The notes: generated by a model not told the origin, from the sequence alone. DNA of 64,000 nucleotides from UBA9300 sp964577305 (GCA_964577305.1 CAZNYS010000007.1:1-64000), one strand, 5' to 3'; numbered from the stretch's first letter, positions 26,178 through 36,163 are shown. Numbers and translations are program-made.

Positions 26178-26612
26178 ATGAAAAGGACAACAATTGTTTT
26201 TATTACCTTATTACTGGCTGCCTACGCCCTTAATGCCCAGGATCAGCAGGAGATGGTTACTGATTGCGCTCTTAGCATAGACGGAAATACCACTTACCTG
26301 AAAGATTTTGTTATAAAATTGCCGAAATCAACCGACCAGGGTAATATTCCCGTTCATAAAGAGAATATATACCTCATGAAGAAACAAAGATACCTGTTTA
26401 CCCAATGCAATGCTAATGATTCTGAGGGTGAACTGACGATTGAATTATATGATGCCAATAACCTGATCTCAAGCTCGATTAACAAGAATAACGGGAGAGT
26501 ATATTCATCTGTGGAGTTTTCCTGTAATAAAACTGGTCTTTATACAATCTGGTATTCATTTAAGGATGGAAAGAAAGGTACGGGAGTGGGAATTGTATCA
26601 CTCCTTAAATGA
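26178..26612 (+). CDS. Small exported beta-rich protein, unknown
   Basis: 144 aa with a signal peptide ending ALNAQ|DQQ. The mature part looks like a single beta-sandwich (ELTIELYDANNLISSS, VEFSCNKTGLYTIWYSF), reminiscent of small C2/GOLD-like modules but not assignable. Two cysteines (Cys31, Cys77) and a third near 116 are present. It follows the lipoprotein by 9 bases and overlaps the convergent DUF6427 gene by 8 bases. Confidence 0.7.
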   Translation: MKRTTIVFITLLLAAYALNAQDQQEMVTDCALSIDGNTTYLKDFVIKLPKSTDQGNIPVHKENIYLMKKQRYLFTQCNANDSEGELTIELYDANNLISSSINKNNGRVYSSVEFSCNKTGLYTIWYSFKDGKKGTGVGIVSLLK

Positions 26613-27603
26613 CTATTGCCCTGTTTAATTGCATAAACAATACCGACAAAAAAATAATAGCAAATAAATAATTTGCTATTTTTTTATTCCTCATCATTAC
26701 AAGGTAATGAGTCAGGAAATACACAAGAGGAATAAGAAAAATATACATTAGCCCGACCGATGCTGCAGGTACAATAAAATATATAATTACCGTCAGTATT
26801 AACATCCAGGTAAGAAGTGAAAATATCTTTCTTGATTTTACTTTCTTGGTATTGAAGATACTCCACAGATGTAATAGTGAAAGTATAAAAATAAGTGCGT
26901 TAACGGATGATACTATGATAAATTCATGTGACCAGTAATAATCAGGTACATCTGTTATTATACTGTTAAGGAAAAAATGGTTGAGCCCTGTGATATCCCG
27001 GCCTGTAAAATAGTAAAAGGCATAAAGGATAATAAATGGTGTGATCAATCCGATAAAAGAAATCAATATCTCCCTGAAATTAAAAGATCTGAAAAGGATT
27101 ATACCTATAATTATCAGAAGATAAAACCAGATAATATTTGTATAAATCAGGGCAGCAATCCCGATTATCAAAGAGGCATCAAAAAGATTATAGGCTATAC
27201 CGGGGTTTCTGTAGGACACTATAAGCCTGTCAACAGATATGAGAAGCAGGAGCGAGGCAAGCAGTATCGGATTGAGTACCTGGTTGCTGTATATATAACC
27301 GCTCAGCAATATATACAGGGAAGCCGGCAGGAAAGTTCTTTCATTAATGAAGAACAGCCGGGTATTGAAATTTACAAGGTAAATGCCTGTTGCCAGGACA
27401 AGTACCATGGAAAAAATAATACCGGCTAAAGGTCTTCCCTTAAAAAAGCTGATTAATAAAGAATATAAAGGAGCAGGGTTGGTGTTATGGTAGAGCAACG
27501 GTTCCACAGGATTGAGGAGTGCCTGTAGCCATACCAGTACCAGGCTTATTATTATAACCAGTATTGTCACGGGGCCAATACCCCTGTAGATCTTTAGCAG
27601 CAT
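26605..27603 (-). CDS. DUF6427-type polytopic membrane protein
   Basis: 332 aa, nearly all hydrophobic, with about ten membrane segments and short loops. It fits the Bacteroidota-specific DUF6427 family by length, by its N-terminus MLLKIYRG and by the early NPVEPLLYHNTNPAPLYSLL loop. Function unknown. It begins 6 bases after the purD stop on the same strand, so it is likely co-transcribed with purD. The gene's 3' end overlaps the convergent 26178 gene. Confidence 0.75.
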   Translation of the reverse strand: MLLKIYRGIGPVTILVIIISLVLVWLQALLNPVEPLLYHNTNPAPLYSLLISFFKGRPLAGIIFSMVLVLATGIYLVNFNTRLFFINERTFLPASLYILLSGYIYSNQVLNPILLASLLLLISVDRLIVSYRNPGIAYNLFDASLIIGIAALIYTNIIWFYLLIIIGIILFRSFNFREILISFIGLITPFIILYAFYYFTGRDITGLNHFFLNSIITDVPDYYWSHEFIIVSSVNALIFILSLLHLWSIFNTKKVKSRKIFSLLTWMLILTVIIYFIVPAASVGLMYIFLIPLVYFLTHYLVMMRNKKIANYLFAIIFLSVLFMQLNRAIVI

Positions 27604-27609
27604 ACTTTA

Positions 27610-28890
27610 CTATAAGTCAAATCCGATATCTTTTCTGAAATATTTCCCCTGGAAATCAATTATTTCTGCATTGGCATACGATTTTTTCAGCGCCTCTTTT
27701 ATATTATATCCAAAGGAACTTATAGCCAGAACCCTCCCCCCTGAGCTTAAGACTCTGTCGCCATCAATCCTTGTGCCTGCCTGAAAAATAATACTCCCAA
27801 ATGTTTTGTCCATATTCAATATCTCTTTCCCTTTCTCATATTCACCCGGATAACCTCCCGAGACAAGCATTACAGTGGTAACAGTATCTGCTGATATTTC
27901 CAGGTTCCTTTCTTTCAGGTTACCTTCGGTAACGCCAAGCAATAAGTCCATTAAATCACTCTTTATTCTCGGTATCACAACCTCAGCCTCAGGATCTCCC
28001 ATTCGCACATTATACTCAACAACAAACGGATCACCATATATATTCATAAGTCCAAAATAGATAAAACCCTTATATTTTATACCTTCTTTTTTCAGACCTG
28101 ATATTGTTGGTTTAATAATTCTCTCCTCAACCTTTTTAAGAAAAGCCTTATCTGCAAAGGGTACAGGAGAAACAGCACCCATACCACCTGTATTCAGTCC
28201 TGTGTCCTTTTCACCCACTCTTTTGTAGTCCTTGGCTTCAGGCAAGATCTTATAATCATCCCCGTCGGTAATAATAAACACTGAAAGTTCTATTCCTTTA
28301 AGAAATTCTTCAATAACGACAATCTTACCTGCTTCACCGAATTTGCCCGAGAACATCCTGTCCAGTTCCTGAACGGCCTCATCATAATCATTGAGTATCA
28401 GTACTCCTTTCCCTGCAGCCAGCCCGTCAGCTTTTAAAACATAAGGTTTTTTCATTGTTCTGAGGAACTCACAGGCACTATCAAAATCTTCCTTTGTAAA
28501 ACTCTTATAGGCTGCTGTGGGTATCCCGTTCTCCTGCATGAATTTTTTGGCAAAATCCTTACTCCCTTCCAGCATTGCCCCTCTCTTTTCAGGCCCCACT
28601 ATGGGTATATGCCTGTACCTTTCATTGCCAAGGAAGAAATCATGAATGCCTGCCACAAGGGGTGCTTCGGGACCAACGACTATCATATCTATATCATTCT
28701 CAAGAGCAAATTCAGCAACAGACTTAAAATTACCCGCATCAATATTTACATTCTCACCTTCAAGAGTTGTACCTGCATTACCGGGTGCAATATATATTTT
28801 ATTAATCCTGCTACTTTGAGCTATCTTCCATGAGAGAGTATGCTCTCTCCCTCCCGATCCAAGTATAAGAACATTCATATTATCTGACAT
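27610..28890 (-). CDS. purD: Phosphoribosylamine-glycine ligase
   Basis: 426 aa. Second enzyme of de novo purine synthesis, joining glycine to phosphoribosylamine with ATP. Seen: VLILGSGGREHTLSWK at the N-terminus, the PGNAGT loop, the ATP-grasp block KADGLAAGKGVLI, EEFLKGIELSVF and NVRMGDPEAEVV near the metal site, all intact. The first Met gives MSDNMNVL; the second Met at 28878 is equally possible. Other pur genes are not in the window. Confidence 0.97.
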   Translation of the reverse strand: MSDNMNVLILGSGGREHTLSWKIAQSSRINKIYIAPGNAGTTLEGENVNIDAGNFKSVAEFALENDIDMIVVGPEAPLVAGIHDFFLGNERYRHIPIVGPEKRGAMLEGSKDFAKKFMQENGIPTAAYKSFTKEDFDSACEFLRTMKKPYVLKADGLAAGKGVLILNDYDEAVQELDRMFSGKFGEAGKIVVIEEFLKGIELSVFIITDGDDYKILPEAKDYKRVGEKDTGLNTGGMGAVSPVPFADKAFLKKVEERIIKPTISGLKKEGIKYKGFIYFGLMNIYGDPFVVEYNVRMGDPEAEVVIPRIKSDLMDLLLGVTEGNLKERNLEISADTVTTVMLVSGGYPGEYEKGKEILNMDKTFGSIIFQAGTRIDGDRVLSSGGRVLAISSFGYNIKEALKKSYANAEIIDFQGKYFRKDIGFDL

Positions 28891-28943
28891 TCAATAAATT
28901 TCCTAAAAATAGCATATCCGTATATGAAAAAAAAATGCATTAT

Positions 28944-29567
28944 TTATCCATCAGCAGTTATATCTCCGAAACTATATCCCTGCATCCTGCATCGCTTAAT
29001 TAATCTGTCCAAAATCACGTGGGTGCATTCATTGTCTTTATCATGCAATACAATAACAGATCCCGGACGAACCAGTTTTTCAGCTTTTTCCAATATATAT
29101 TCCGCCTGCAACTCTTCATCGTAATCATATAATAACAGGTCCCAGAAAACAATCCTCATAATTTTTTTAAGAGCCATATATTGAGGTATGGTGAGATGCC
29201 CGTATGGAGGTCTGTAAAATACTGACCTGCTAAGTTCTGATCCCTTCAGGCAATTATCAATATAATCCTGTGTCCCACTTTCCCAGCCATCTAAATGAAG
29301 ATAACCATGATTTGCCAGTGAGTAACCGTTTTTTGTTATCATCATTGCTGAATCAGGATGTGTTTGAATATTTGAACCGGTACAAAAGAATACGGCTTTC
29401 TCAACCTTATTTTGATTAAGTATATCTATTATTTTTGCAGTGCCCCGACTAGTGGGGCCATCGTCGAATGTAATATATAACTTACTTCCCGCACTTCGTT
29501 TCCTGTAGATTGCATCCTTGTACAGCAATCGTGTCAGGCAGGGGAATCTAAAAACCCTTGGGATCAT
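28944..29567 (-). CDS. Polysaccharide deacetylase (NodB/CE4 domain)
   Basis: 207 aa. A CE4 domain fills the protein: motif 1 TFDDGPTS, motif 2 with NHGYLHLD (metal histidines), motif 3 RPPYGHL, then WDLLLYDYD and VIVLHDKD. No cleavable signal peptide is apparent, so it may be cytoplasmic or held at the membrane by its hydrophobic start. It removes acetyl groups from N-acetylated sugars, perhaps in envelope glycans. Its start overlaps the end of the DUF2723 gene by 4 bases, implying coupling and a shared task. Confidence 0.88.
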   Translation of the reverse strand: MIPRVFRFPCLTRLLYKDAIYRKRSAGSKLYITFDDGPTSRGTAKIIDILNQNKVEKAVFFCTGSNIQTHPDSAMMITKNGYSLANHGYLHLDGWESGTQDYIDNCLKGSELSRSVFYRPPYGHLTIPQYMALKKIMRIVFWDLLLYDYDEELQAEYILEKAEKLVRPGSVIVLHDKDNECTHVILDRLIKRCRMQGYSFGDITADG

Positions 29568-32500
29568 GAAGGTCTCATAAATAGTTTATTATAGTACCGG
29601 TCAATATCCTCTTCTATCTGCACCATCAGTTCATCTATGCCCATTGCAGAAGACATATTATAAAGGCTGATCAGTGCCTGCATATTTAAGCCAATCACAT
29701 AATCAAGGTCGTATCTTCTACCCTCCTCCAGTTGAAGTACCACATCAAGGTAGGCTTTCGCATTATTGATTATATCAGTGGCTATAGCCATTGCTTTATC
29801 TTTTTCCCCTGCCCTGTAGAATCCACGGAAAATATTAATGGAATAGTAATTATGCTCAATCTTCCCGGCCGGAATCTCTTCCAGGCTTTTATTTAATACC
29901 TCTTTTGCTTTCAGTGTATCACCCTCATCTATAAGTGATTCAGCAAGCATGCCGAACACTCGTCTGAAATTACTGAACATACGCCTGTTGTTTTCATCAA
30001 GGTAAACATCAGGATCTGAAGCATTGCCCCATTTAAATCTGTTCATCACATTTTCATACATCTGCCTTGTATCGATATATCCTATATCTTGTGTACGGGT
30101 ACCTGTTGAATCCAGCGGGGCTATCCTGTAAGCCAGGCCTTCCAGTTGGAAATAATCATCCAATCCCATATAGTTTGATGGTGGAACTGTACTGGCAAAA
30201 TAGACCGGGCGTTCCCATTTATTGGTTCCAATCATATCCATCACTGCCAGGTTGTTCTTATACATCTCCCTGTCGTCATAATTCCATATAACATTATCCA
30301 GCAGCCTGTCAGCCTGGTAATCCTTCACTGTTCCGTTAGACATTACCCTGGCTGAGTCAACAGGCACAAGGAATTTGCTTGAAGGAATATAGTTATAATA
30401 GTCGCCTCTGCCCGAGAAGTCGATCTTACTTTGTCTTTCATCTGACCCTGCGAATTTAATCAGTTCAATAATATCATAGGGCCTGGTTATCCTGTCAGTC
30501 ACCGGTAATTGTTCCCTTCTGCCAGGTTTGTATTTATCTGAACCCAGTGTAAATTTAACCGGTTCAGATTCATATGCTTTCTGACGCATCATATCAATAT
30601 ACCATCCTGCTGAAAGATAACTCAGGTTGGCCACTCTTACATCAGTTCTGATACCTTCAACATCCTGTGCATACCATAAAGGGAATGAATCATTATCGCC
30701 GTATGTTAGTAGTACTGCGTTCTCATCGCAACTGTTCAGGTAATTATTGCCTATATCCCTGGCAGTATATCGTCCGGAACGGTCATGATCATCCCAGTTC
30801 TGCACTGCCAGAAGAACAGGAACCGCAGCAAGGCAAACAATAAAAGCTACAGATAATATGACCTTATAAGGTATTATTTTCCTGAGATTATCCACTAGAA
30901 AACATAAGCCCAGTCCCACCCATATTGAAAAAGCATAGAATGAGCCTGCATATGCATAATCCCTCTCCCGGGGTTGCAGCGGATACTGGTTTAAATATAC
31001 CACTACGGCTATACCTGTCATAACAAAAAGAACAGTAATAACCCAGAATCCTTTACGATCTCTTTTGTACTGCCATATAATACCCAGGATACCCAGGATC
31101 AGCGGCAGGAAGAAATAAGTATTCCTTGCAGGATTATTTTTCAATTCATCCGGTAATTCTTGCTGATCGCCCAGCCTGGAGCTGTCGATAGCATCAATTC
31201 CGCTGATCCAGTTACCATGCAATACATTACCATTACCCTGTATATCATTTTGTCTGCCGACAAAATTCCACATAAAATAGCGGCCATACATATATCCGAG
31301 CTGATAACTGAAAAAGAACCTCAGGTTTTCTGCGAAGGTCGGGACAATAAATTCCTGGCTGCCACTCGAGGTATTCATTCTGACCTTATTCCCTTCGACC
31401 CTGCCCCAGTATTCATATTCAGCATGATGCCTGTCCTCAGGGCTGTACATTCTGGGGAAGATAGTGGTGAATCGGTCATCGAAAACATATTCATTTTTTT
31501 TATATGGTACATACCTGCCTTCTTCTTTAGTATACCCGCCCGTTTCCTTTTTAATATCAATAACCGGGGCGGTATAATAATTTCCCTTCAACAAGGGAGT
31601 GCTGCCATATTGTTCCCTGTTAATATAATATATCATTGAGAATACATCCGAAGGATCATTCTGGTTCATAGGAGGTCGGGCATTAGCCCTGATAGGTATA
31701 AGTGCATAGGAAGCATAACCCAGTAATATAACTGTCAGAATTGTAACTATATAATTAAGTAAAATCTTCCTGTGCCTTATTGAATAGCTAATACCCCAGA
31801 TAAGAACAGCAACCAGAAGTACTATATAGAAATAAAGTCCCGAGTTAAAGGGAAGGCCAATGCCGTTAACAAACACTAACTCAAACCATCCGGCAATCTT
31901 AACTGTATAGGGTAGCAGGAAGAAAACTAGTAAGCCCAGTATGGCAAATGCAGCCAGCAGTGCTTTAAGTATACCCCTGGTGCTAACCTGGTAAGTTTTG
32001 AAATAATATACAAGAACAATGGCCGGTAATGCAAGCAGATTCAGCAGGTGTACTCCAATAGATAATCCCATCAGGTATGCTATTAGCACAAGCCACCTTC
32101 CTTTAAGCCTGTCATCCTGTTCATCCTCCCACTTGAGAATAGCCCAGAATACCATAGCGGTAAACAGTGAAGAGGTAGCATAAACTTCTCCTTCCACAGC
32201 AGAGAACCAGAAAGTATCAGAGAAGGTACATGTAAGTGCTCCAATCAGTCCGCTTCCTATAATAGTAGCTATACTGGTTAATGATAAATTATCCTCATTC
32301 ATAAATACCTTCCTTACCAGATGCGTTATTGTCCAGAAAAGAAACATTATGGTAAATGCACTGGCCAGTGCAGACAGGAAGTTAATCATCACAGCAGCAG
32401 TGGACTCATTGCCAAAGCTGAACAGTGAGAAGAACCGTCCAAGCAAAAGAAAGAAAGGTGCACCCGGGGGATGACCAACCTGTAATTTCCATGCTGAAAG

Positions 32501-32632
32501 AATAAATTCACCACAATCCCAGAAACTGACCGTTGGCTCCAGCGTAATGGTATAAACAGTAAGTGAGATCAGGAAAACCACCCAGCCTGAGATATTATTT
32601 ATTTTTCTGAAATAGAGATTATAATCACTCAT
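29564..32632 (-). CDS. DUF2723 (TMEM260-like) membrane glycosyltransferase-type protein
   Basis: I start at ATG 32632 (MSDYNLYFRKINN), giving 1022 aa; the open frame begins 18 codons earlier. The DUF2723 signature VSFWDCGEFILSAWKLQVGHPPG near residue 30 is split here only for reading: FWDCGEF and GHPPGAP are the key blocks. About a dozen membrane helices fill the first 640 residues, then a large periplasmic C-terminal region with a helical repeat end. The family is related to protein O-mannosyltransferase-like GT-C enzymes (human TMEM260). I infer transfer of a sugar to proteins or lipids on the outer face. Overlaps the deacetylase. Confidence 0.85.
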   Translation of the reverse strand: MSDYNLYFRKINNISGWVVFLISLTVYTITLEPTVSFWDCGEFILSAWKLQVGHPPGAPFFLLLGRFFSLFSFGNESTAAVMINFLSALASAFTIMFLFWTITHLVRKVFMNEDNLSLTSIATIIGSGLIGALTCTFSDTFWFSAVEGEVYATSSLFTAMVFWAILKWEDEQDDRLKGRWLVLIAYLMGLSIGVHLLNLLALPAIVLVYYFKTYQVSTRGILKALLAAFAILGLLVFFLLPYTVKIAGWFELVFVNGIGLPFNSGLYFYIVLLVAVLIWGISYSIRHRKILLNYIVTILTVILLGYASYALIPIRANARPPMNQNDPSDVFSMIYYINREQYGSTPLLKGNYYTAPVIDIKKETGGYTKEEGRYVPYKKNEYVFDDRFTTIFPRMYSPEDRHHAEYEYWGRVEGNKVRMNTSSGSQEFIVPTFAENLRFFFSYQLGYMYGRYFMWNFVGRQNDIQGNGNVLHGNWISGIDAIDSSRLGDQQELPDELKNNPARNTYFFLPLILGILGIIWQYKRDRKGFWVITVLFVMTGIAVVVYLNQYPLQPRERDYAYAGSFYAFSIWVGLGLCFLVDNLRKIIPYKVILSVAFIVCLAAVPVLLAVQNWDDHDRSGRYTARDIGNNYLNSCDENAVLLTYGDNDSFPLWYAQDVEGIRTDVRVANLSYLSAGWYIDMMRQKAYESEPVKFTLGSDKYKPGRREQLPVTDRITRPYDIIELIKFAGSDERQSKIDFSGRGDYYNYIPSSKFLVPVDSARVMSNGTVKDYQADRLLDNVIWNYDDREMYKNNLAVMDMIGTNKWERPVYFASTVPPSNYMGLDDYFQLEGLAYRIAPLDSTGTRTQDIGYIDTRQMYENVMNRFKWGNASDPDVYLDENNRRMFSNFRRVFGMLAESLIDEGDTLKAKEVLNKSLEEIPAGKIEHNYYSINIFRGFYRAGEKDKAMAIATDIINNAKAYLDVVLQLEEGRRYDLDYVIGLNMQALISLYNMSSAMGIDELMVQIEEDIDRYYNKLFMRPS

Positions 32633-32686
32633 TATCCGATGAGGCTTATTTGATTGAAACAAATTGTAAATATATCGAAAATGCAA

Positions 32687-33205
32687 TTACCTGACATAAT
32701 ATCTCCAATCAATATCTCTCCAGTATGATCCGGCATAGTTAATTCCTATACGCTTCCCCTGTCCTATATCCACGTTTATACCATGATCTTCAACCCATAT
32801 CCTTTCTGATTCAGCGATATCTTCTCCATAATAAGAACCATCTAATTTAAGGTGTCTGGTCAGCTTCCCCGGTCCGTTAAACCCCCTGATACTACGTATT
32901 AACACAGCCTGGGGGATTCCCTCTTCCGCAGTAACAATATTAAGCATCCAGTGCATGCCGTATATAAAATACATATAGATAAAGCCTCCCCTGTTATACA
33001 TAATCTGATTCCTGGAGGTTCTTCCCCTGCTTGCATGACATGCTTCATCTTCCTCGCCACGATATGCCTCAACTTCGGTTATCATGTGTCTGTGGGTAAT
33101 ACCGTTCGATCCACTTACGCATAACAACTTGCCTGGTAAAGAAGGAGCTATTTCAAGGACATCCCTCGTGAAAAAATCTCTGTTTAACCTCCTGCCCTGA
33201 TTCAT
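32687..33205 (-). CDS. DNA-3-methyladenine glycosylase, AAG/MPG type
   Basis: 172 aa from ATG at 33205; a TTG 27 bases upstream (33232) is an alternative. Base-excision repair enzyme that removes alkylated adenines. Seen: LPGKLLC, ITEVEAYRGEEDEACHASRG with the catalytic Glu (E in TEVEAYRG), RNQIMYNRGGFIYMYFIYG and PQAVLIRSI, all hallmark blocks of the AAG family. It precedes the DUF2723 gene by 54 bases on the same strand. Confidence 0.93.
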   Translation of the reverse strand: MNQGRRLNRDFFTRDVLEIAPSLPGKLLCVSGSNGITHRHMITEVEAYRGEEDEACHASRGRTSRNQIMYNRGGFIYMYFIYGMHWMLNIVTAEEGIPQAVLIRSIRGFNGPGKLTRHLKLDGSYYGEDIAESERIWVEDHGINVDIGQGKRIGINYAGSYWRDIDWRYYVR

Positions 33206-33353
33206 TAGTTTGCCTCTTGTTTTAATATCCAAAGATTAAGAAAATATAAAAAACAAAAAAACTGCACTTTTCTCGAGTCTGTCATTTTTTGGATATAAAC
33301 CTGATGTTATCTAATTTAATCCATAGATTATTCTTTTTTATTAAAAAATATTG

Positions 33354-33361
33354 TACTTTTG
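33354..33361 (+). promoter_or_regulatory. Predicted -7 box of the rplM operon
   Basis: TACTTTTG, an exact TAnnTTTG match, 60 bases before rplM; the -33 region is T-rich but has no exact TTTG at the expected spacing. Confidence 0.55.
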
Positions 33362-33420
33362 CACACCCGAAAATACAGGATATTAGGAAAATATAATAGT
33401 ACAGATTAAAACAAAAGGAC

Positions 33421-33879
33421 GTGAATACCAATAGCTATAAGACCATTTCGGCTAATAAGGCAACTGTGAATAAGGAGTGGCTCCTGGTAGATGCTGATGG
33501 TGAAATTCTGGGTCGCCTTGCATCTCAGGTAGCAAAGCTTATTCGCGGAAAGCATAAACCTGATTTTACTCCCCATGTTGATTGTGGTGATAACGTTATA
33601 ATAATAAATGCCGACAAGGTTAAAATGACGGGAAATAAATGGGATGACAAAGAATATTTAAGATATTCAGGATACCCAGGAGGACAGAAATCAATTGTGG
33701 CCAGGGAGCTTTTTAAAAAGCATCCTGAGAGAATTGTTGAAAACGCGATCAGGGGTATGCTGCCAAAGAACAGACTTGGCAGGGCTATTTTCAAGAACCT
33801 TTATGTATATGCGGGAGACAAGCATGAGCAGGAAGCTCAGAAGCCAAGAAAAATAGAATTAGATAAAATTAAATTATAA
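33421..33879 (+). CDS. rplM: 50S ribosomal protein L13
   Basis: 152 aa starting at GTG 33421 (NTNSYKTISANKATV), matching the usual Bacteroidota N-terminus; a later start would cut conserved residues. Blocks: LVDADGEILGRLAS, HVDCGDNVIIINADKV, GYPGGQKS and GMLPKNRLGRA. A 23S rRNA binding protein of early 50S assembly. Adjacent to rpsI with no gap (stop then ATG), first gene of rplM-rpsI-rpsB-tsf. Confidence 0.97.
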   Translation: MNTNSYKTISANKATVNKEWLLVDADGEILGRLASQVAKLIRGKHKPDFTPHVDCGDNVIIINADKVKMTGNKWDDKEYLRYSGYPGGQKSIVARELFKKHPERIVENAIRGMLPKNRLGRAIFKNLYVYAGDKHEQEAQKPRKIELDKIKL

Positions 33880-34266
33880 ATGGAAGTTATCAATACTATA
33901 GGAAGAAGGAAGTCGGCCATAGCAAGAGTATATCTTTCTGAAGGCAAAGGACAGATAACTGTCAATAATAAAGATTACCAGGAATATTTCCCGGCCAAAA
34001 CACTTCAGTACATTGTAATGCAGCCCCTCAACCTTCTTAGTGTTACCGACAAATATGATATTAAGGTAGTCCTGAACGGTGGAGGATCAAAAGGGCAGGC
34101 GGAAGCTTTAAGATTGGGAATATCAAGAGCCCTGGTAAAAATTAACGAAGAGGACAAACCTGCCCTGAAATCTGAAGGATTCCTTACAAGAGATCCCAGG
34201 CAGGTGGAAAGAAAGAAACCTGGCCAGCCAAAAGCTCGTAAGAGATTCCAGTTTAGTAAACGCTAA
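33880..34266 (+). CDS. rpsI: 30S ribosomal protein S9
   Basis: 128 aa. N-terminal GRRKSAIARVYL and C-terminal DPRQVERKKPGQPKARKRFQFSKR are diagnostic; the final SKR tail enters the ribosomal P site region. Directly abuts rplM, 98 bases before rpsB. No terminator in the gap, so the four genes may form one transcript. Confidence 0.97.
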   Translation: MEVINTIGRRKSAIARVYLSEGKGQITVNNKDYQEYFPAKTLQYIVMQPLNLLSVTDKYDIKVVLNGGGSKGQAEALRLGISRALVKINEEDKPALKSEGFLTRDPRQVERKKPGQPKARKRFQFSKR

Positions 34267-34364
34267 AATTATATAGATGCATGTTTAGTATCTAAATTGC
34301 ATTGACTTCGAACAACGAACTACTATGCAATTGATAATCAGAATGTAAACTTTAAAATTGTACA

Positions 34365-35249
34365 ATGCCAAGAACAAATTTCAATGAATTGCTCGATGCA
34401 GGTGTCCATTTCGGACATCTCAAAAGAAAATGGAATCCCGCGATGGCTCCTTACATATTCATGGAGCGTAACGGTATTCATATTATTGACCTGGAACAAA
34501 CAGAAAAGAAGTTAGAAGAAGCAGCATCTGCTATCAAGCAGATAGCAAAATCAGGGAAAAAGATCTTATTTGTAGCAACAAAAAAGCAGGCAAAGGATAT
34601 AGTTGCCGATAGGGTGAAACAGGTTAATATGCCATATGTAACCGAACGGTGGCCCGGTGGCATGCTGACTAATTTTCCTACAATCCGGAAGGCTGTAAAA
34701 AAAATGTCGTCTATTGATAAAATGGCGACAGATGGCACCTTTGATAACCTGTCAAAGAGAGAAAAGCTCCAGATTACACGCCAGCGCGCCAAGCTCGAAA
34801 AAATGCTGGGCAGTATTGCCGATCTAACCAGGCTGCCCGCAGCTCTTTTCGTGGTGGATATCATTAAAGAATATATTGCCGTAAGGGAAGCAAAAAAATT
34901 GGCAATACCTGTAATAGCAATGGTCGATACCAACTCTGATCCAAATGCCGTTGATTTCCCCATACCGGCAAACGATGACGCATCAAAGTCAATATCCCTT
35001 ATTGTTGATATTCTCTGCAAATCAGTTGAAGAAGGCCTTAACGAAAGAAAAACAGAAAAGGAAAAAGAATCTGACGGCAAGGAAAAAAGATCAGCAAAGG
35101 ATTCAAAAGCCGCAGCCAAAAAAATCAGATCAGTGAAGGCGGAAGAATTTGAAGATGATGAGGAAGTGGAGGAAGAAGGCGAGGAAGTTGAAGTTAAACT
35201 CCAGAGGGAAGCTGGAGATTTGTATGACGATGATTTTAGCGATGAATAA
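34365..35249 (+). CDS. rpsB: 30S ribosomal protein S2, with acidic C-terminal tail
   Basis: 294 aa versus about 240 in E. coli. The core is normal: NELLDAGVHFGHLKRKWNP, GIHIIDLEQT, FVATKKQAKD, ERWPGGMLTNF and VDTNSDP. From about residue 225 a Lys/Glu-rich tail follows, ending in an acidic run (EDDEEVEEEGEEVEV, DDDFSDE). Such tails occur in Bacteroidota S2 but their role is unknown. S2 joins late in 30S assembly; tsf follows 20 bases later. Confidence 0.97.
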   Translation: MPRTNFNELLDAGVHFGHLKRKWNPAMAPYIFMERNGIHIIDLEQTEKKLEEAASAIKQIAKSGKKILFVATKKQAKDIVADRVKQVNMPYVTERWPGGMLTNFPTIRKAVKKMSSIDKMATDGTFDNLSKREKLQITRQRAKLEKMLGSIADLTRLPAALFVVDIIKEYIAVREAKKLAIPVIAMVDTNSDPNAVDFPIPANDDASKSISLIVDILCKSVEEGLNERKTEKEKESDGKEKRSAKDSKAAAKKIRSVKAEEFEDDEEVEEEGEEVEVKLQREAGDLYDDDFSDE

Positions 35250-35275
35250 CATTAATTATAAATAAAAAATTGAAT

Positions 35276-36106
35276 ATGGCTCCAATAAGTGCTGCCGACG
35301 TAGCAAAACTGAGAAAAATGACCGGTGCAGGTATGATGGATTGTAAAAATGCCCTGCAGGAAGCTGAAGGTGATTTTGAAAAAGCAGTGGAAGTAATAAG
35401 GAAAAAAGGGCAGGTTGTTGCAAGTAAGCGCGCCGACCGTGAAGCAGGTGAAGGCGTTGTGCTGGCAAGCACCTCTGATGATGGAAGATTTGGTGTTCTC
35501 ATAGTGTTGAATTGTGAAACCGATTTTGTTGCAAAAAACGCTGACTTTGAAAAACTGGCATACGATATACTTGATTTAGCATTGGAACAGAAAGCCGAAA
35601 ATCTTGATGAACTGAAAAATATTGAGATAAATGGTATAAAAATTGAGGATAAGATTGTGGAACAGATTGGTATAATAGGAGAGAAACTTGAATTATCATA
35701 TTATGATTGTATAAAAGCTGAATATGTTCATCCCTATATCCATCCCGGTAACAGACTGGCCACCATTGCCGGATTTAATAAATCAGGACTCGATAGCCAG
35801 GTTTATAAGGATGTTGCAATGCAAATTGCTGCAATGAACCCTTTAGCAATTGATAAGGATGATGTAGAGCAGGAAGAAATTGACAAGGAAATAGAAATAG
35901 GGAAAGAACAGGCGCGACGTGAGGGTAAGCCTGATAACCTGCTTGAGAAAATTGCTATGGGTAAACTGGCAAAATTCTTTAAGGAAAATACACTGCTTAA
36001 CCAGGAATTTGTAAAGGACAATAAACAAACTATAAGACAATACCTGAATTCTGTAGATAAAGACCTCACTATAACAGGATTCAGGAGGTATACATTAAAT
36101 GATTAG
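35276..36106 (+). CDS. tsf: Elongation factor Ts
   Basis: 276 aa from ATG 35276; a TTG six bases earlier is in frame but unlikely. Nucleotide exchange factor for EF-Tu. N-terminal VAKLRKMTGAGMMDCKNAL is the UBA-like signature; VVLNCETDFVAKN and QIAAMNPLAI are typical of the core. Last gene of the rplM operon, followed by an intrinsic terminator. Confidence 0.97.
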   Translation: MAPISAADVAKLRKMTGAGMMDCKNALQEAEGDFEKAVEVIRKKGQVVASKRADREAGEGVVLASTSDDGRFGVLIVLNCETDFVAKNADFEKLAYDILDLALEQKAENLDELKNIEINGIKIEDKIVEQIGIIGEKLELSYYDCIKAEYVHPYIHPGNRLATIAGFNKSGLDSQVYKDVAMQIAAMNPLAIDKDDVEQEEIDKEIEIGKEQARREGKPDNLLEKIAMGKLAKFFKENTLLNQEFVKDNKQTIRQYLNSVDKDLTITGFRRYTLND

Positions 36107-36131
36107 TCTGTAAGGAAGATTCCCAAACAAT

Positions 36132-36163
36132 AGCCGCTAATCTTAGGGTTAACGGCTTTTTTA
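36132..36163 (+). terminator. Rho-independent terminator of the rplM-tsf operon
   Basis: AGCCG pairs with CGGCT (plus TAA/TTA inside after one mismatch), then TTTTTT. The minus-strand gene that follows has its stop 55 bases farther on. Confidence 0.65.

Noticed and set aside
35270..35275. TTG as the tsf start
   Set aside because: ATG at 35276 gives the conserved EF-Ts N-terminus.
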